Source: Paraburkholderia fungorum
GTDB taxonomy: Bacteria > Pseudomonadota > Gammaproteobacteria > Burkholderiales > Burkholderiaceae
Direction: 5' to 3'
Assembly: GCF_902833645.1 (NCBI RefSeq)
Contig: NZ_CADFGE010000004.1
Location: 310,001-374,000, forward strand
Length of the DNA: 64,000 nucleotides
Below, piece after piece: positions 54,303 through 62,499 of the stretch (position 1 is the stretch's first letter; every line of letters begins with the position of its first letter). A program made the translations under genes and the position numbers. A model generated the notes under the pieces. That model saw nothing but the letters and a program-made list of their open reading frames with translations. It did no database searches and was not told the origin of the DNA.

Positions 54303-56057
54303 TCAGAACTGAGCCGTAGCCTGCACTCCCACCGTCACGCGCGAGGTCGGAAATCCGCTTGGTTTGTAGACCGGCGTGCCGACGAACAGATCGTAGGAGA
54401 GACCAACAAAGCGTGCAGGCAGACCACCGCGGATGCCGATCACCGCACCCGCCAGTTGTGTTCCGGCCAGAAACGCGGTGTTCGGTCCGAACACGCGTCC
54501 GTAGTCGATTCCCGCGTACAACGCCTGTCCGGTCTTGCCGATGGACCATTGCAACTCGTTGCGCCAGTAAAAGCCTCTCTCTGCCGCCAGCATGGTTTCG
54601 CCGTCGAAGCCGCGCACCGTGTATCGGCTGCCGATGGTGAGGTCGTCCATGTAGAACAGCGTGTCAGTAGTGAACTGCGCGTGAACGGTCGCGACATACC
54701 GGACGTTTTGGCTGGCGACGGCAAACGGGACCGACAGGTTCGCGTCCAGTACCGCCATGTGGTAACGGTAGGTCGGACCCTCGGGGTACGGGTCGGACGT
54801 CGCGCCAAGGCCGCCGATGCCTTGGCGGTAAGCGAGCGTACCGTCGAACTGGGACGCGCCGAAGTAATGCCGGTCGGTCAGGCCCGCTTCGATGAACGTG
54901 TTGTTGCGCTTCTGTTGCGGGATGTGGGTGTCGTCAATGAAGCTGTCGCCGAAACGCTTCGATAGCTGGAACTCCACGCCGAATACGTCGCTCTGGCTGC
55001 GGCTCAGCACACGCGCGAGCCTCAGTGCGGCTGTCTGCGAATTGCCGCTGGACACGAAGGTCTGGTTCACGCCCGCGATGTTCTGGTAGTACGTGTTCGT
55101 GTTACCGGACAGTGTGGCCGTCCAGTACCCCCACGGCACGGAATACGAGCCGTTGAATCCGTGCGAGCCGAGTGACTTGTTGCCGAACGACAGGTCCTGA
55201 TTTGCGCCGACTGTGAAGATGTCGTTGAGTCCCAGCGGATTGTCGACGCCGAGGCTCACGTTGCCCTGCCACTTGCCGGTCGCGTCTGTACCCGAGTTAT
55301 CGACGGATGCGACGAAGCTCCACGGTTTCGAGCGCTTCACGCTTACGACGACATCGCTTTCGCCTGGTGTGCCGGTCGGCTCGATTTTCATGTCCACGTC
55401 CTGCGACGCCACGCGCTTCATCTGCTCCAGCCCCTGCTCAAGGTCGCGCAGGTCCAGCAGGTCGCCGCCGCTTACCGGAAATGCGGATTTCAGGGTGCCG
55501 CGCGTTTCGGGATCGACAAAGCGGAGCTGGTGCACAATGCCGGGAACGAGCGCAAAGGCCAGCGTGCCGCTGGACAGGTCCTGCTGCGGGACGAGTACGC
55601 GCGTCGTGACATAGCCACGGCTCAGGATGGCCTGCTGCAGCCCCTTCGTCAGTGTGTCAATGCCGGATTTGCCGATGCATTGGCCCCTGTAGTGATCGAG
55701 CCATTCGCGAGCGAAGGCGAACGGGTCCAGTGATAGGGCCGAGGTGCCCTTGCTGCGCACGGCATCGGGCAGAGTCGTCGGAATGTCGAGTGCGAACTTG
55801 CCGATGCGGAAGCATGGCGTCTCGACCGGCAGCTGTGGGTAGCCCTCGAATGTCGGGAGGGTCGAACGCACGGCGGGTGCCTGCACAATTGCGTCGCGCT
55901 GCTGTGCATCGCGTTGTTGCTGTATCTGCTGGTTCTGCCCGGCGTTGGCCCGTGCTGCGGCGGCTTCATCGGCTGGCGTCGGCGAATGTTGCGCGTTCGA
56001 CGCGAGCGATACCAGGGCTGTGAGCGGGAGTGCCGCCAGCCGCGTTCTGATTTTCAT
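54303..56057 (-). CDS. ShlB/FhaC/CdiB-family TpsB outer-membrane transporter (BcpB-like)
   Basis: The 584-residue two-partner secretion transporter has a signal peptide (cleavage near SNAQH, about 22), a Gln-rich segment (QNQQIQQQRDAQQRDA), POTRA domains (about 75-230, with GTLAFALVPGIVHQLRF) and a 16-strand barrel ending in the aromatic VQATAQF. It exports a CdiA/FhaB-type exoprotein across the outer membrane. In Burkholderia bcpAIOB loci the transporter is the last gene, matching its place at the 3' end of the minus-strand toxin array. Its ATG overlaps the stop of the upstream toxin remnant (ATGA). Confidence 0.93.
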   Translation of the reverse strand: MKIRTRLAALPLTALVSLASNAQHSPTPADEAAAARANAGQNQQIQQQRDAQQRDAIVQAPAVRSTLPTFEGYPQLPVETPCFRIGKFALDIPTTLPDAVRSKGTSALSLDPFAFAREWLDHYRGQCIGKSGIDTLTKGLQQAILSRGYVTTRVLVPQQDLSSGTLAFALVPGIVHQLRFVDPETRGTLKSAFPVSGGDLLDLRDLEQGLEQMKRVASQDVDMKIEPTGTPGESDVVVSVKRSKPWSFVASVDNSGTDATGKWQGNVSLGVDNPLGLNDIFTVGANQDLSFGNKSLGSHGFNGSYSVPWGYWTATLSGNTNTYYQNIAGVNQTFVSSGNSQTAALRLARVLSRSQSDVFGVEFQLSKRFGDSFIDDTHIPQQKRNNTFIEAGLTDRHYFGASQFDGTLAYRQGIGGLGATSDPYPEGPTYRYHMAVLDANLSVPFAVASQNVRYVATVHAQFTTDTLFYMDDLTIGSRYTVRGFDGETMLAAERGFYWRNELQWSIGKTGQALYAGIDYGRVFGPNTAFLAGTQLAGAVIGIRGGLPARFVGLSYDLFVGTPVYKPSGFPTSRVTVGVQATAQF

Positions 56058-56623
56058 GGGTGTTTCATTCCGTGATTCGATACGGCATGCAGCAGCGAGT
56101 ACCCAACCATGCCCGTGCCGGCGATAGCTGTACTCACTGGATTGTTATTCACCAGATCGTCATAGGCCTGCTGATTACCTGCAATGTAATGACGGTTGCA
56201 GTCGTGATTTGCGTATTGCGGATCGGTCTTGTAGCCGTCGCAGTTCAGGCTCTGGCATCCGATGATCGCGTGAACCTCATAGTCCTGCACGCCACCGGAT
56301 GCGTTCGAGGCCCGGTGGTCCAGGTTGCGGAATATTTCCGCAACGATTTGGCTTTCCGCTTCCTGTTTATTGATGCCGAACTTCTTTGCAACGACTTTTG
56401 CATCCTTCTTTTCCATTGCGTATTCGTCGGGGTGCAACGGCCGGTTCGAGCGAACACCACACCCCGACACGCCCGCCGTTGTCGGTACAGGGTTCCTCCT
56501 GACGCAACAGGAACCTGCAAACCGGTTTTTCCTGATTCGCGTCGCCATCCGAAATTTTTGCCCCGACACGGGTTCTGGCCAGAAGGCGCGAGTTTGCCAG
56601 AGGACGCCTTGCGCCCATCTCAA
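56054..56623 (-). CDS. CdiA/BcpA C-terminal remnant fused to the leader repeat
   Basis: Reading frame of 189 codons. Residues 1-55 are encoded by the leader repeat and look artificial; from residue 59 (SNRPLHPDEYAMEKKDAKVV) it is a CdiA post-motif region, with EVHAIIGCQSLNCDGY and QYANHDCNRHYIAGNQQAYD, a segment common in Burkholderia CdiA proteins just before the toxin domain. It ends soon after, MKHP, without a full toxin domain. It is therefore probably a decayed or truncated toxin piece. Its stop overlaps the BcpB start, so translation of BcpB may depend on it. Confidence 0.6.
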   Translation of the reverse strand: MRWAQGVLWQTRAFWPEPVSGQKFRMATRIRKNRFAGSCCVRRNPVPTTAGVSGCGVRSNRPLHPDEYAMEKKDAKVVAKKFGINKQEAESQIVAEIFRNLDHRASNASGGVQDYEVHAIIGCQSLNCDGYKTDPQYANHDCNRHYIAGNQQAYDDLVNNNPVSTAIAGTGMVGYSLLHAVSNHGMKHP

Positions 56624-56640
56624 TTACATCGCATCACGAA
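56471..56640. repeat. Leader repeat, copy I (170 bp)
   Basis: This 170-base segment matches 62056-62225 over the same length, from GCCCGCCGTTGTCG to CAATTACATCGCATCACGAA, with scattered substitutions. It includes the core CGCGAGTTTGCCAG (56587-56600), shared with copy III. On the minus strand it is an open frame that runs in frame into the toxin remnant; on the plus strand it leads to the XRE remnant and symE. Confidence 0.85.
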
Positions 56641-56739
56641 ACAACTTCGTCTCGGCGGGTTTGATTGAGCACGCGGTGCGACGGCAAACCAGGCGGAATA
56701 GGACCGTTGTGCTCCACTGTTCAACAACCGCGCTGACCG

Positions 56740-57129
56740 TTGTTACGCGGTAACGACGCCTCGCTTACCCCGGGCGCTTACTCCGTCAAGGCCGCGCGCG
56801 AGCGCGCCGAAGGGCAGCCGTCTGCCGATGTCTTGAAGAGAATGGCTGTTGCGCTGCATGTCACCGCAGATTTTCTGCTCTTCGATGAGCACGAGCGCGG
56901 CCCCGACACTGACCTCACCTTGCAGTTCGAAGCCGTCAACCAGTTTTCAAAGGAAGAGAAACATGTCGTGCGCGAACTGCTTGGGGGTTTGATCCTCAAG
57001 TACGAAGCACGACGATGGAATAACCGGACCCCGGAACAGGGCCGTTATCGAAGCGCGGGGCATGAGTGTTACCAGCACTCATGCCCCGCTGACCGCAACC
57101 AGTTCACTTGGAGAACTGATCATGGCTGA
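56740..57129 (+). pseudogene. Truncated XRE-family regulator remnant, copy I
   Basis: From about base 56815 the frame encodes QPSADVLKRMAVALHVTADF, then LLFDEHERGPDTDLTLQFEA and a C-terminal helix, the usual ligand/dimer half of short XRE repressors. The N-terminal helix-turn-helix is missing; the sequence before it (ARERAEG) is not family-like. The frame has lost its normal stop (compare copy II, TAA at 62491), reads through the symE hairpin and ends 8 bases inside symE, so it could couple translation to symE. Confidence 0.7.
57055..57089 (+). promoter_or_regulatory. Perfect 14-bp-stem hairpin upstream of symE copy I
   Basis: GCGGGGCATGAGTG pairs perfectly with CACTCATGCCCCGC around a TTACCAG loop. 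No T-run follows and symE begins 33 bases later, so this is more likely an operator or translational control element than a terminator. The equivalent hairpin before symE copy II differs by a compensated base pair and has the reverse-complement loop. Confidence 0.8.
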
Positions 57130-57424
57130 TACCAATCTTAAACCACGTCGCGCACGCGGCGAACACGCCACGCGCATTTCCGTGGCACTTGAAGCAGATA
57201 GCACGTCCGAACACGGCAGGCGCACCGCCTTCCCCTGGATGCAGGTCACCAATGCCATGCTCGAACACGCCGGCTTCCTGCCGGGGAACCAGGTCCTGTT
57301 CAGCATCGACTACCGGCACGGGCACATCACTATCACCCCGGACTATGACTACAGGGTCGCCGGCCGGTACATGACCGCGACAGAGGCCAACGCCATGCTG
57401 CAACGACGCAGCAAACGAAACTGA
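57122..57424 (+). CDS. SymE-like toxin-family protein, copy 1
   Basis: The 100-residue protein ends in the SymE-type AbrB-like domain: PWMQVTNAMLEHAGFLPGNQ followed by beta strands VLFSIDYRHGHITITPDYDY, and a short extra tail (to RRSKRN). SymE is an SOS-induced endoribonuclease of E. coli whose mRNA is blocked by the antisense RNA SymR; relatives are common next to toxin loci. GGAGAA precedes the ATG. A putative promoter is not evident. It is oriented opposite to the toxin array and shares a two-way terminator with it. Confidence 0.82.
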   Translation: MADTNLKPRRARGEHATRISVALEADSTSEHGRRTAFPWMQVTNAMLEHAGFLPGNQVLFSIDYRHGHITITPDYDYRVAGRYMTATEANAMLQRRSKRN

Positions 57425-57436
57425 ACAACACCCGCA

Positions 57437-57470
57437 AACAACAAACTCGGCCAGCGCCGGGTTTGTTGTT
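57437..57470. terminator. Bidirectional terminator between symE copy 1 and the toxin array
   Basis: AACAACAAACTCGGC pairs with GCCGGGTTTGTTGTT (one mismatch, 4-base loop). A-rich on one side and T-rich on the other, it can stop symE (rightward) and the immunity gene ending at 57475 (leftward). An almost identical element follows symE copy 2. Confidence 0.85.
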
Positions 57471-57474
57471 ACTG

Positions 57475-57699
57475 CTACAGCCGATTTCTCACCCTGAGAT
57501 ACTGCAGAATTGCCACGATCCAGAAGACTAAGGCCACAAGCGAACCGCGAATCAACACAAACCGTATGTCCTCAACTCCCCATCGATACGCTCCGCCATA
57601 AAATACAACAGCCATCAGGACAGACGATACTTTGATCGCCGCGAAGCACAGCAGTGACAGGGCATAGGCCAACATCAGCAAGAGCACTAGACGCATCAT
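57475..57699 (-). CDS. Putative CDI immunity protein, small two-helix membrane protein
   Basis: The 74-residue protein has two hydrophobic segments (about 4-34 and 48-66) separated by a charged turn (YRWGVEDIR) and ends RVRNRL. It has no recognised domain. Its ATG overlaps the stop of the toxin piece upstream by 4 bases, the usual layout for a CdiA-CT/CdiI pair, so it is the likely antidote for that toxin. A membrane immunity protein implies the toxin acts at the inner membrane. Confidence 0.6.
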   Translation of the reverse strand: MMRLVLLLMLAYALSLLCFAAIKVSSVLMAVVFYGGAYRWGVEDIRFVLIRGSLVALVFWIVAILQYLRVRNRL

Positions 57700-58658
57700 T
57701 TTTTCGCAGGCCCCATTTGATTCTTGACACCATTTATTGCGGCACCCGCCGCCTCAGAACCTGAACCGCCGGCTACGCCAGCCCCGATTACGGCCAAATT
57801 GTTCGGTATAAGGAAGTTCAACCCCGACGGCCCAGCCCATTTTCCGACATCCGCCCAGCCCGAACTGTTGATCGTTGGCCGCAGGATGGAGTTGATCCCT
57901 GTCTCCATGCCTTTGCCGACACCATAACCGAAGGCCGCGCCAGCGCCGCTCACTGCGCCGCCAAACATGATGCTGTCGCTCTTACCGTATACGGCATTAT
58001 TGATCGCCGTGCCAGTCGCACCACCCACGCCATTCACGAACACGTTCCATCCCAGGCCACCGTACGCGCCAGCACCTCCCGATATCGCGGCAATTGCCAC
58101 GTCAACAGGATTGACCGTTCCATTCTGGTAATACTGCGAGCCTGCATTGATGCCCGCGCTAATCGCGCCGGTTCCCGCCGCCGAAGTCCATGCAGTCGAA
58201 CCCAATGCCCCGTCAATCCCGAAGATCGGCGCACCGGGTATTGCTGCCAGTGCAGGTAGGACTGCCGGTGCCGCCAACGCGCCCGCAATAGCGAGCCCGA
58301 GTTTAGGACTAGCTACGGCTCCAGGCAATGCCCGTTGCTCCGGCGTCAGTGACCCATCTTTGTTTCCGTAGAGGAAGGGACTGTTGTATTCGGAATTAGT
58401 GGCGGTGAACATACCGTCCGCGTTCTGACTGATAAACGCCACCGCAGTCGCATCGCCACCAGGCCCCTTGCTTGCCGCTGCATCGACCAAACGATACCCA
58501 TTGGCCAACAGCACCTGCTGCGCCTGATCGGGCGTGATCGACTGGCCAGTCTTGTCCTCATAGAACTGCGCGAACTGCTTCGCGTTATCTTTCGCCCATT
58601 GCCGTTCTTCCGGATGCAACTGTCTGTTAAACCGGTCTGTGTTCACGGCTTGAACCAA
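57696..58658 (-). CDS. Orphan CdiA/BcpA C-terminal toxin module
   Basis: The 320-residue frame has a poor start (TTG) overlapping the previous immunity gene by 16 bases, and opens at the shared boundary motif TDRFNRQLHPEERQWAKDNA. A linker and long Ala/Gly-rich hydrophobic region (about 105-250) follow, with no recognisable nuclease residues. No secretion signal or adhesin repeats are present, so it cannot act alone; it looks like a stored cassette that would need joining to a full bcpA. Its partner is the 74-residue membrane protein immediately downstream. Function of the toxin domain is unknown to me. Confidence 0.65.
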   Translation of the reverse strand: MVQAVNTDRFNRQLHPEERQWAKDNAKQFAQFYEDKTGQSITPDQAQQVLLANGYRLVDAAASKGPGGDATAVAFISQNADGMFTATNSEYNSPFLYGNKDGSLTPEQRALPGAVASPKLGLAIAGALAAPAVLPALAAIPGAPIFGIDGALGSTAWTSAAGTGAISAGINAGSQYYQNGTVNPVDVAIAAISGGAGAYGGLGWNVFVNGVGGATGTAINNAVYGKSDSIMFGGAVSGAGAAFGYGVGKGMETGINSILRPTINSSGWADVGKWAGPSGLNFLIPNNLAVIGAGVAGGSGSEAAGAAINGVKNQMGPAKK

Positions 58659-58912
58659 GGTCCGAATCTCTCCGGCTCATCACTCAGTATTCCTGCCTTG
58701 CGTAGTGGTTTCGGTAAAAACCTGATTAAGACAACCAGCAAGATAAGAAACATAGGCAACCCGATTGCCAAGAGGGCAATATTTTCATCTAGCTTGAACA
58801 TTAAGCGACATAACCCGGCAACCAGAAACGACCAGGAACTCGCCCCGATCGCCGATGTAAGGCAGACCATGAACCAAATTTGGAATGCGGCGTATGCTCG
58901 ACGCCAATTCAT
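58643..58912 (-). CDS. Putative CDI immunity protein, small two-helix membrane protein
   Basis: The 89-residue protein has two hydrophobic helices (about 8-38 and 44-66) and a charged C-terminus (LRKAGILSDEPERFGPWFKP). Its ATG overlaps the stop of the upstream toxin module by 4 bases and its own stop overlaps the start of the next module. It is therefore sandwiched between two toxin cassettes and belongs by position to the upstream one (58909-59604). Confidence 0.6.
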   Translation of the reverse strand: MNWRRAYAAFQIWFMVCLTSAIGASSWSFLVAGLCRLMFKLDENIALLAIGLPMFLILLVVLIRFLPKPLRKAGILSDEPERFGPWFKP

Positions 58913-59604
58913 TTTTTTTCTCCCGCGTTGCGGACGTCATTAACAAAGGTCGCGGCCTTGGTGCCCACTCCAAGCCATAGAGAGGCTTGGTTAGCACTAA
59001 CGGACGGTCCGATAAACGGGACTGACTTTGCATTGTTAATGTTCGGCACCATGACGTCGAACATAGAAGTGGGTCGGTTTAGGCCATCTAACGTTCCTAC
59101 GTTAAGTGGAACCGGTACTTTTAACGCAACGAGAGCGGTCCCGAGGTTGATGCCGTCATATATGGTGTTTCCCCAAGTCGGCGCGAGTGCACTAAAACCT
59201 GACCGCAAGGGGTTCCATCCAGAGGCCGTAATTCCATCATAGCGATTGGCTAGGCTAGTTGCCCCCTCGATTGCATCACTTGTGCCGAACACGAACATCC
59301 AGCCTCCCACCGCACAACCAGCAGCGCTTCCACAGAGCAAGCCACCAGTCTTCGCTGTTACAGCTCCCAGGCCAACCTTCAATGCATCCTTCCCTACACC
59401 CAGGGGATCGCTCTTCACCATGTCTGTGATCTTCTGCCGAGGCGTGTAGTTGAACAATCCTGCTTCCTGCTGACGGGTCACCCACGCAACTTCAGGCCCG
59501 AGCTGCGTTGCCTCAAGCTGACTCACGTAGTTCTTGTTGTACTCGTCGCTGCCCACGGGATATTCTGCCCAGCACTTCACCGCAAGGCATGCCGCCTTCG
59601 TCAA
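58909..59604 (-). CDS. Orphan CdiA/BcpA C-terminal toxin module without its own start
   Basis: The frame is open from 59711, just after a TAG stop, and begins with RFNRQLHPEEKSAIAKQANG followed by DQAEQDKLTKAACLAVKCWA; only a TTG at 59604 offers a start, so the boundary motif is untranslated unless the cassette is fused to a longer gene. About 231 codons follow: an EYPVGSDEYNKNYVSQLE linker, a short hydrophobic region with GGLLCGSAAGCAVGGWMFVF (about 88-110), and an unrecognised C-terminus ending VRNAGEKK. Coupled to the 89-residue immunity gene. Confidence 0.62.
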   Translation of the reverse strand: MTKAACLAVKCWAEYPVGSDEYNKNYVSQLEATQLGPEVAWVTRQQEAGLFNYTPRQKITDMVKSDPLGVGKDALKVGLGAVTAKTGGLLCGSAAGCAVGGWMFVFGTSDAIEGATSLANRYDGITASGWNPLRSGFSALAPTWGNTIYDGINLGTALVALKVPVPLNVGTLDGLNRPTSMFDVMVPNINNAKSVPFIGPSVSANQASLWLGVGTKAATFVNDVRNAGEKK

Positions 59605-59726
59605 TTTGTCCTGTTCGGCCTGGTCGCCGTTCGCCTGCTTCGCTATTGCGCTCTTTTCTTCAGGGTGTAGTTGCCTATTAAACCGAACACTGCCGTGTAG
59701 GCGCAGTTGGCGGCCCTACATATCGA

Positions 59727-60173
59727 TTATTTGCATATCTTGCTTGTGGTGGCGTTGTACCTCATGGATATGAGAACAGTTGACGTGTTCTTGTAATCCC
59801 CAACATTTTCCTGAATCTCCGCAAGCACGCCCTTCTTACAGAAAGAAGCGGGGCTAGTCGGCATCTGCTGCCAGCCGAGATCAACCAGGGTTTTGATGTC
59901 CCTATCCCGAAGCTGCTGCGACCACGAATCCGTGCGAATCAGGAGCGATAACAGCGCTCCGCCGAACTTCGCATTCTCATTTCGATAGACGACCGCTCCC
60001 CCGTTTCCAAGCATCGTCGCCATATCGGCTTTCATCATGCTCATCCTTACACTTGCGTCAGTCGTTGATGGATTTTTTATCACGGCATAAATGAGGATGA
60101 GCAACCACGACACCACCGTCAGCGCTACTACGTAGTGCTTGGCGGGGCGGCCCCAAATTTGATTATCTGGCAT
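59727..60173 (-). CDS. Putative CDI immunity protein, single N-terminal membrane helix
   Basis: The 148-residue protein starts MPDNQIWGRPAKHYVVAL with one membrane helix (about 13-33) and an extracytoplasmic or cytoplasmic domain of about 110 residues, including MMKADMATMLGNGGAVVY and LVDLGWQQMPTSPASFCKKG. I do not recognise the domain. It begins 7 bases after the stop of the large toxin piece and is the presumed antidote. The ATG at 60173 was chosen over an upstream ATG that lies inside the toxin gene. Confidence 0.6.
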   Translation of the reverse strand: MPDNQIWGRPAKHYVVALTVVSWLLILIYAVIKNPSTTDASVRMSMMKADMATMLGNGGAVVYRNENAKFGGALLSLLIRTDSWSQQLRDRDIKTLVDLGWQQMPTSPASFCKKGVLAEIQENVGDYKNTSTVLISMRYNATTSKICK

Positions 60174-60180
60174 GGTCCAT

Positions 60181-62139
60181 TTATTGTGATGAGGGAAGTT
60201 TGAACACAGGCAAAGATACTCCCGTGCTCGCACTCCCGCCGAGATTTATCGCTTTTGTCGACGCGCCAATTCCCAAGCCAACCTCGACAGCCGTAGCGCC
60301 ACCAATGGCATGATTCCCGCCAAAGCAGGCACCGTAAGCGCAAGCAGCGACCGAGTAGGAGCCGCCCCCCAGGAGTTGATCGGTATTCTCCCCTTGCACT
60401 GCGTTGGGCAGCCCGTAGTTCGACGGCAGCCAACCCAACGTGACGCTCGCGCTAGGAGCCACAGGCACAGAGCCGCCAGCTCCGACATAGACTTGACCGT
60501 TATGCAGATTCATTGAGAGTGAGCCTGAGAGGCCCAGAGCGTTGCCATTGACGGCGACGTAGTCAGGTGCGGGGATGCCCGGCTGCTGAAATCCAACCGA
60601 ATTGTCACCGGTGTTCCATCCCGGTGAAAACGGTCCATACGGATCGATCTTCGGCGTTGCCGCTTGAGCGGTTGACGTTCCCCAACTGTACGGTGAGCTA
60701 GCACCACCCGTGTTTTGCGTGATCAAGTCCTGCACATTCTTAGACGGTGTCGCCAGCATCGACGGGTCCTGCACCAGATAATTACCCGTACTGTCCGTCG
60801 CCAGCTTCATGCCCGTTGTGTCGTAGACGGCGCTTGCAGGCGTGTTCGCGTTCAGCGGCACCACGACGCCTGTCGCAGCGATCTCGCCGTACTGGCTGTT
60901 GCTGGCCGCGCGCATTGCGTTCTCAATCTGGTCGGTTGTGATCGGCGATCCGTCCGGGTTCGTTATACCTTGCGCCGCTGCATTCGCCGCTATCTGCTTG
61001 GCTGCGGTCTTTTCCTGCGGATGCAGTTGCCGGTTGTACCGGTCAACGTTGTAGCCTTCGAACGCACCCGCATTGCCGCCTACCGCCGCACCGGCACTCG
61101 TAGCGATTACGTTTGCCACGATGTTGCCGAGCGCCTTGTTCATATCCGAATTGCCAGTCGGGTCCGATCCCGCGATTGCGTCGCTCAGTCCGTTCAACTT
61201 GCCCGCAGCGATTGAAGCGATACCCGCGCCAGCCGCACCGCCGAGCGCGTTGCCGCCGGCAAGTCCCGTTACCAGCGCCGCGCCTGCCGCCTGCATCGCG
61301 GCCCGATACGTGCCTCCTTCGGCCCACTCAGGATCGCCTGTCGCCCTGGCCTGACGGTCGGCGTAGTCACCGATGCGCTGCGAAACCGCTTCTCCCGCTG
61401 CGCTCGCCGCCGCCATCATGTCCGCCTGCCGGTCGAGCAGGTTGTTCGCGTCAGGCAGTTTTGCAACCGTGCCGTTCGTGTTCGACGTGTCCCGGTTCAG
61501 GCTTGCGATGTCCTGCATCTGGCTGGCTGCATCGGTGACGCTGACCGTGCCCGTACTGATGCCGCTACGCGTGGCCGCGCTGTCGCTGCCGCTGTCGTTC
61601 TGGCTCAACATCGGCGCACCGCCGCCTGCATTGGGCCCGTTCGCCGTTGAACCCGGGCCGTGAGTACTGTAATTCGCGCCGCCGTCACCAGTCGTCACGC
61701 CTGCACTGAAGCCGCCCGAGTGCGCGTCGTAGCTCGACTGGTTCTGGATATCGCTAAAGGTCAGTGTCCCAGTGGACAGGTTGTTCCTGGACGCGTCCGC
61801 ATCGCCAGCAATCACCGCCCCCTTGAGGTCCGTGTTGCCCTTGACGCTGATATTGAACCCGCCGTCACCCGCCTGGATGCCCGCCTGTTCGTTCACGCCC
61901 GCGTAGCTGCCGTTGGCGTTCGCGTTGGTGTGGCTGAAGCTCGCGCTGCCGCCACCCTGGCTGATTGCAAAGCCGCCGCCCGAGCTCTCCTGATGCGCGG
62001 CGCTCGCCATCGTGTCCTGCACGCTCGCGATGTTCAGAAAACACGCACCTGACGCGCCCGCCGTTGTCGAAACAGGTTTTCTCCTGACGCGACAGGAACT
62101 TGCAAACCGGTTTTCCATGATGCGCGTTTCCATCTGCAA
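60181..62139 (-). CDS. Large CdiA/BcpA 3' fragment: adhesin end, pretoxin region and toxin domain
   Basis: The 652-residue frame starts in leader copy II (MQMETRIMENRFASSC), then joins a normal filamentous-hemagglutinin C-terminal region (ASFSHTNANANGSYAGVNEQ, then FNISVKGNTDLKGAVIAGDA). The pretoxin hydrophobic region (about 285-370, EGGTYRAAMQAAGAALVTGL) leads to the boundary motif YNVDRYNRQLHPQEK (about 375). The C-terminal 130 residues (PDYVAVNGNALGLSGSLSMN, GGATAVEVGLG) resemble the type 22 polymorphic toxin domain as I remember it. It lacks the secretion domain, so it is a silent 3' fragment or part of a split gene. Confidence 0.7.
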   Translation of the reverse strand: MQMETRIMENRFASSCRVRRKPVSTTAGASGACFLNIASVQDTMASAAHQESSGGGFAISQGGGSASFSHTNANANGSYAGVNEQAGIQAGDGGFNISVKGNTDLKGAVIAGDADASRNNLSTGTLTFSDIQNQSSYDAHSGGFSAGVTTGDGGANYSTHGPGSTANGPNAGGGAPMLSQNDSGSDSAATRSGISTGTVSVTDAASQMQDIASLNRDTSNTNGTVAKLPDANNLLDRQADMMAAASAAGEAVSQRIGDYADRQARATGDPEWAEGGTYRAAMQAAGAALVTGLAGGNALGGAAGAGIASIAAGKLNGLSDAIAGSDPTGNSDMNKALGNIVANVIATSAGAAVGGNAGAFEGYNVDRYNRQLHPQEKTAAKQIAANAAAQGITNPDGSPITTDQIENAMRAASNSQYGEIAATGVVVPLNANTPASAVYDTTGMKLATDSTGNYLVQDPSMLATPSKNVQDLITQNTGGASSPYSWGTSTAQAATPKIDPYGPFSPGWNTGDNSVGFQQPGIPAPDYVAVNGNALGLSGSLSMNLHNGQVYVGAGGSVPVAPSASVTLGWLPSNYGLPNAVQGENTDQLLGGGSYSVAACAYGACFGGNHAIGGATAVEVGLGIGASTKAINLGGSASTGVSLPVFKLPSSQ

Positions 62140-62225
62140 TTTTTTGCCCTACGCGGTTTCTGGCCAGAAGGCGCGAGTTTGCCAGATGAGGCATTTTCCT
62201 TATCCCAATTACATCGCATCACGAA
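62056..62225. repeat. Leader repeat, copy II (170 bp)
   Basis: Same 170-base unit as 56471-56640, with the core CGCGAGTTTGCCAG at 62172-62185. On the minus strand it runs in frame into the large 652-residue toxin fragment, and on the plus strand it precedes XRE remnant II and symE copy 2, so the whole unit [leader-xre'-hairpin-symE-terminator] is duplicated. Confidence 0.85.
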
Positions 62226-62493
62226 GCAAACCCGGCGGAACAGGGCCGTCGTGTCGCGTCAACCGTCTGCCGATGTCTTGAAGAGAATGGCTGTCGCGCT
62301 GCATGTCACCGCAGACTTTCTGCTCTTCGATGAACACGAGCGCGGCCCTGACACCGACCTCACCTTGCAGTTCGAAGCCGTCATCCAGTTTTCAAAGGAA
62401 GAGAAGCATGTCGTGCGCGAACTGCTTGAGGGTTTGATCCTCAAGTACGAAGCACGACGATGGAATAACCGGACCCCGGAACAGGGCCGTTAA
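62179..62493 (+). pseudogene. Truncated XRE-family regulator remnant, copy II
   Basis: From base 62260 it matches copy I over the same 232 bases (SADVLKRMAVALHVTADFLL onward) and stops at TAA. As in copy I the DNA-binding helix-turn-helix is absent and the upstream codons come from unrelated sequence, so both copies derive from a regulator that was already truncated. It ends 6 bases before the symE hairpin. Confidence 0.7.
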
Positions 62494-62499
62494 CGAAGC

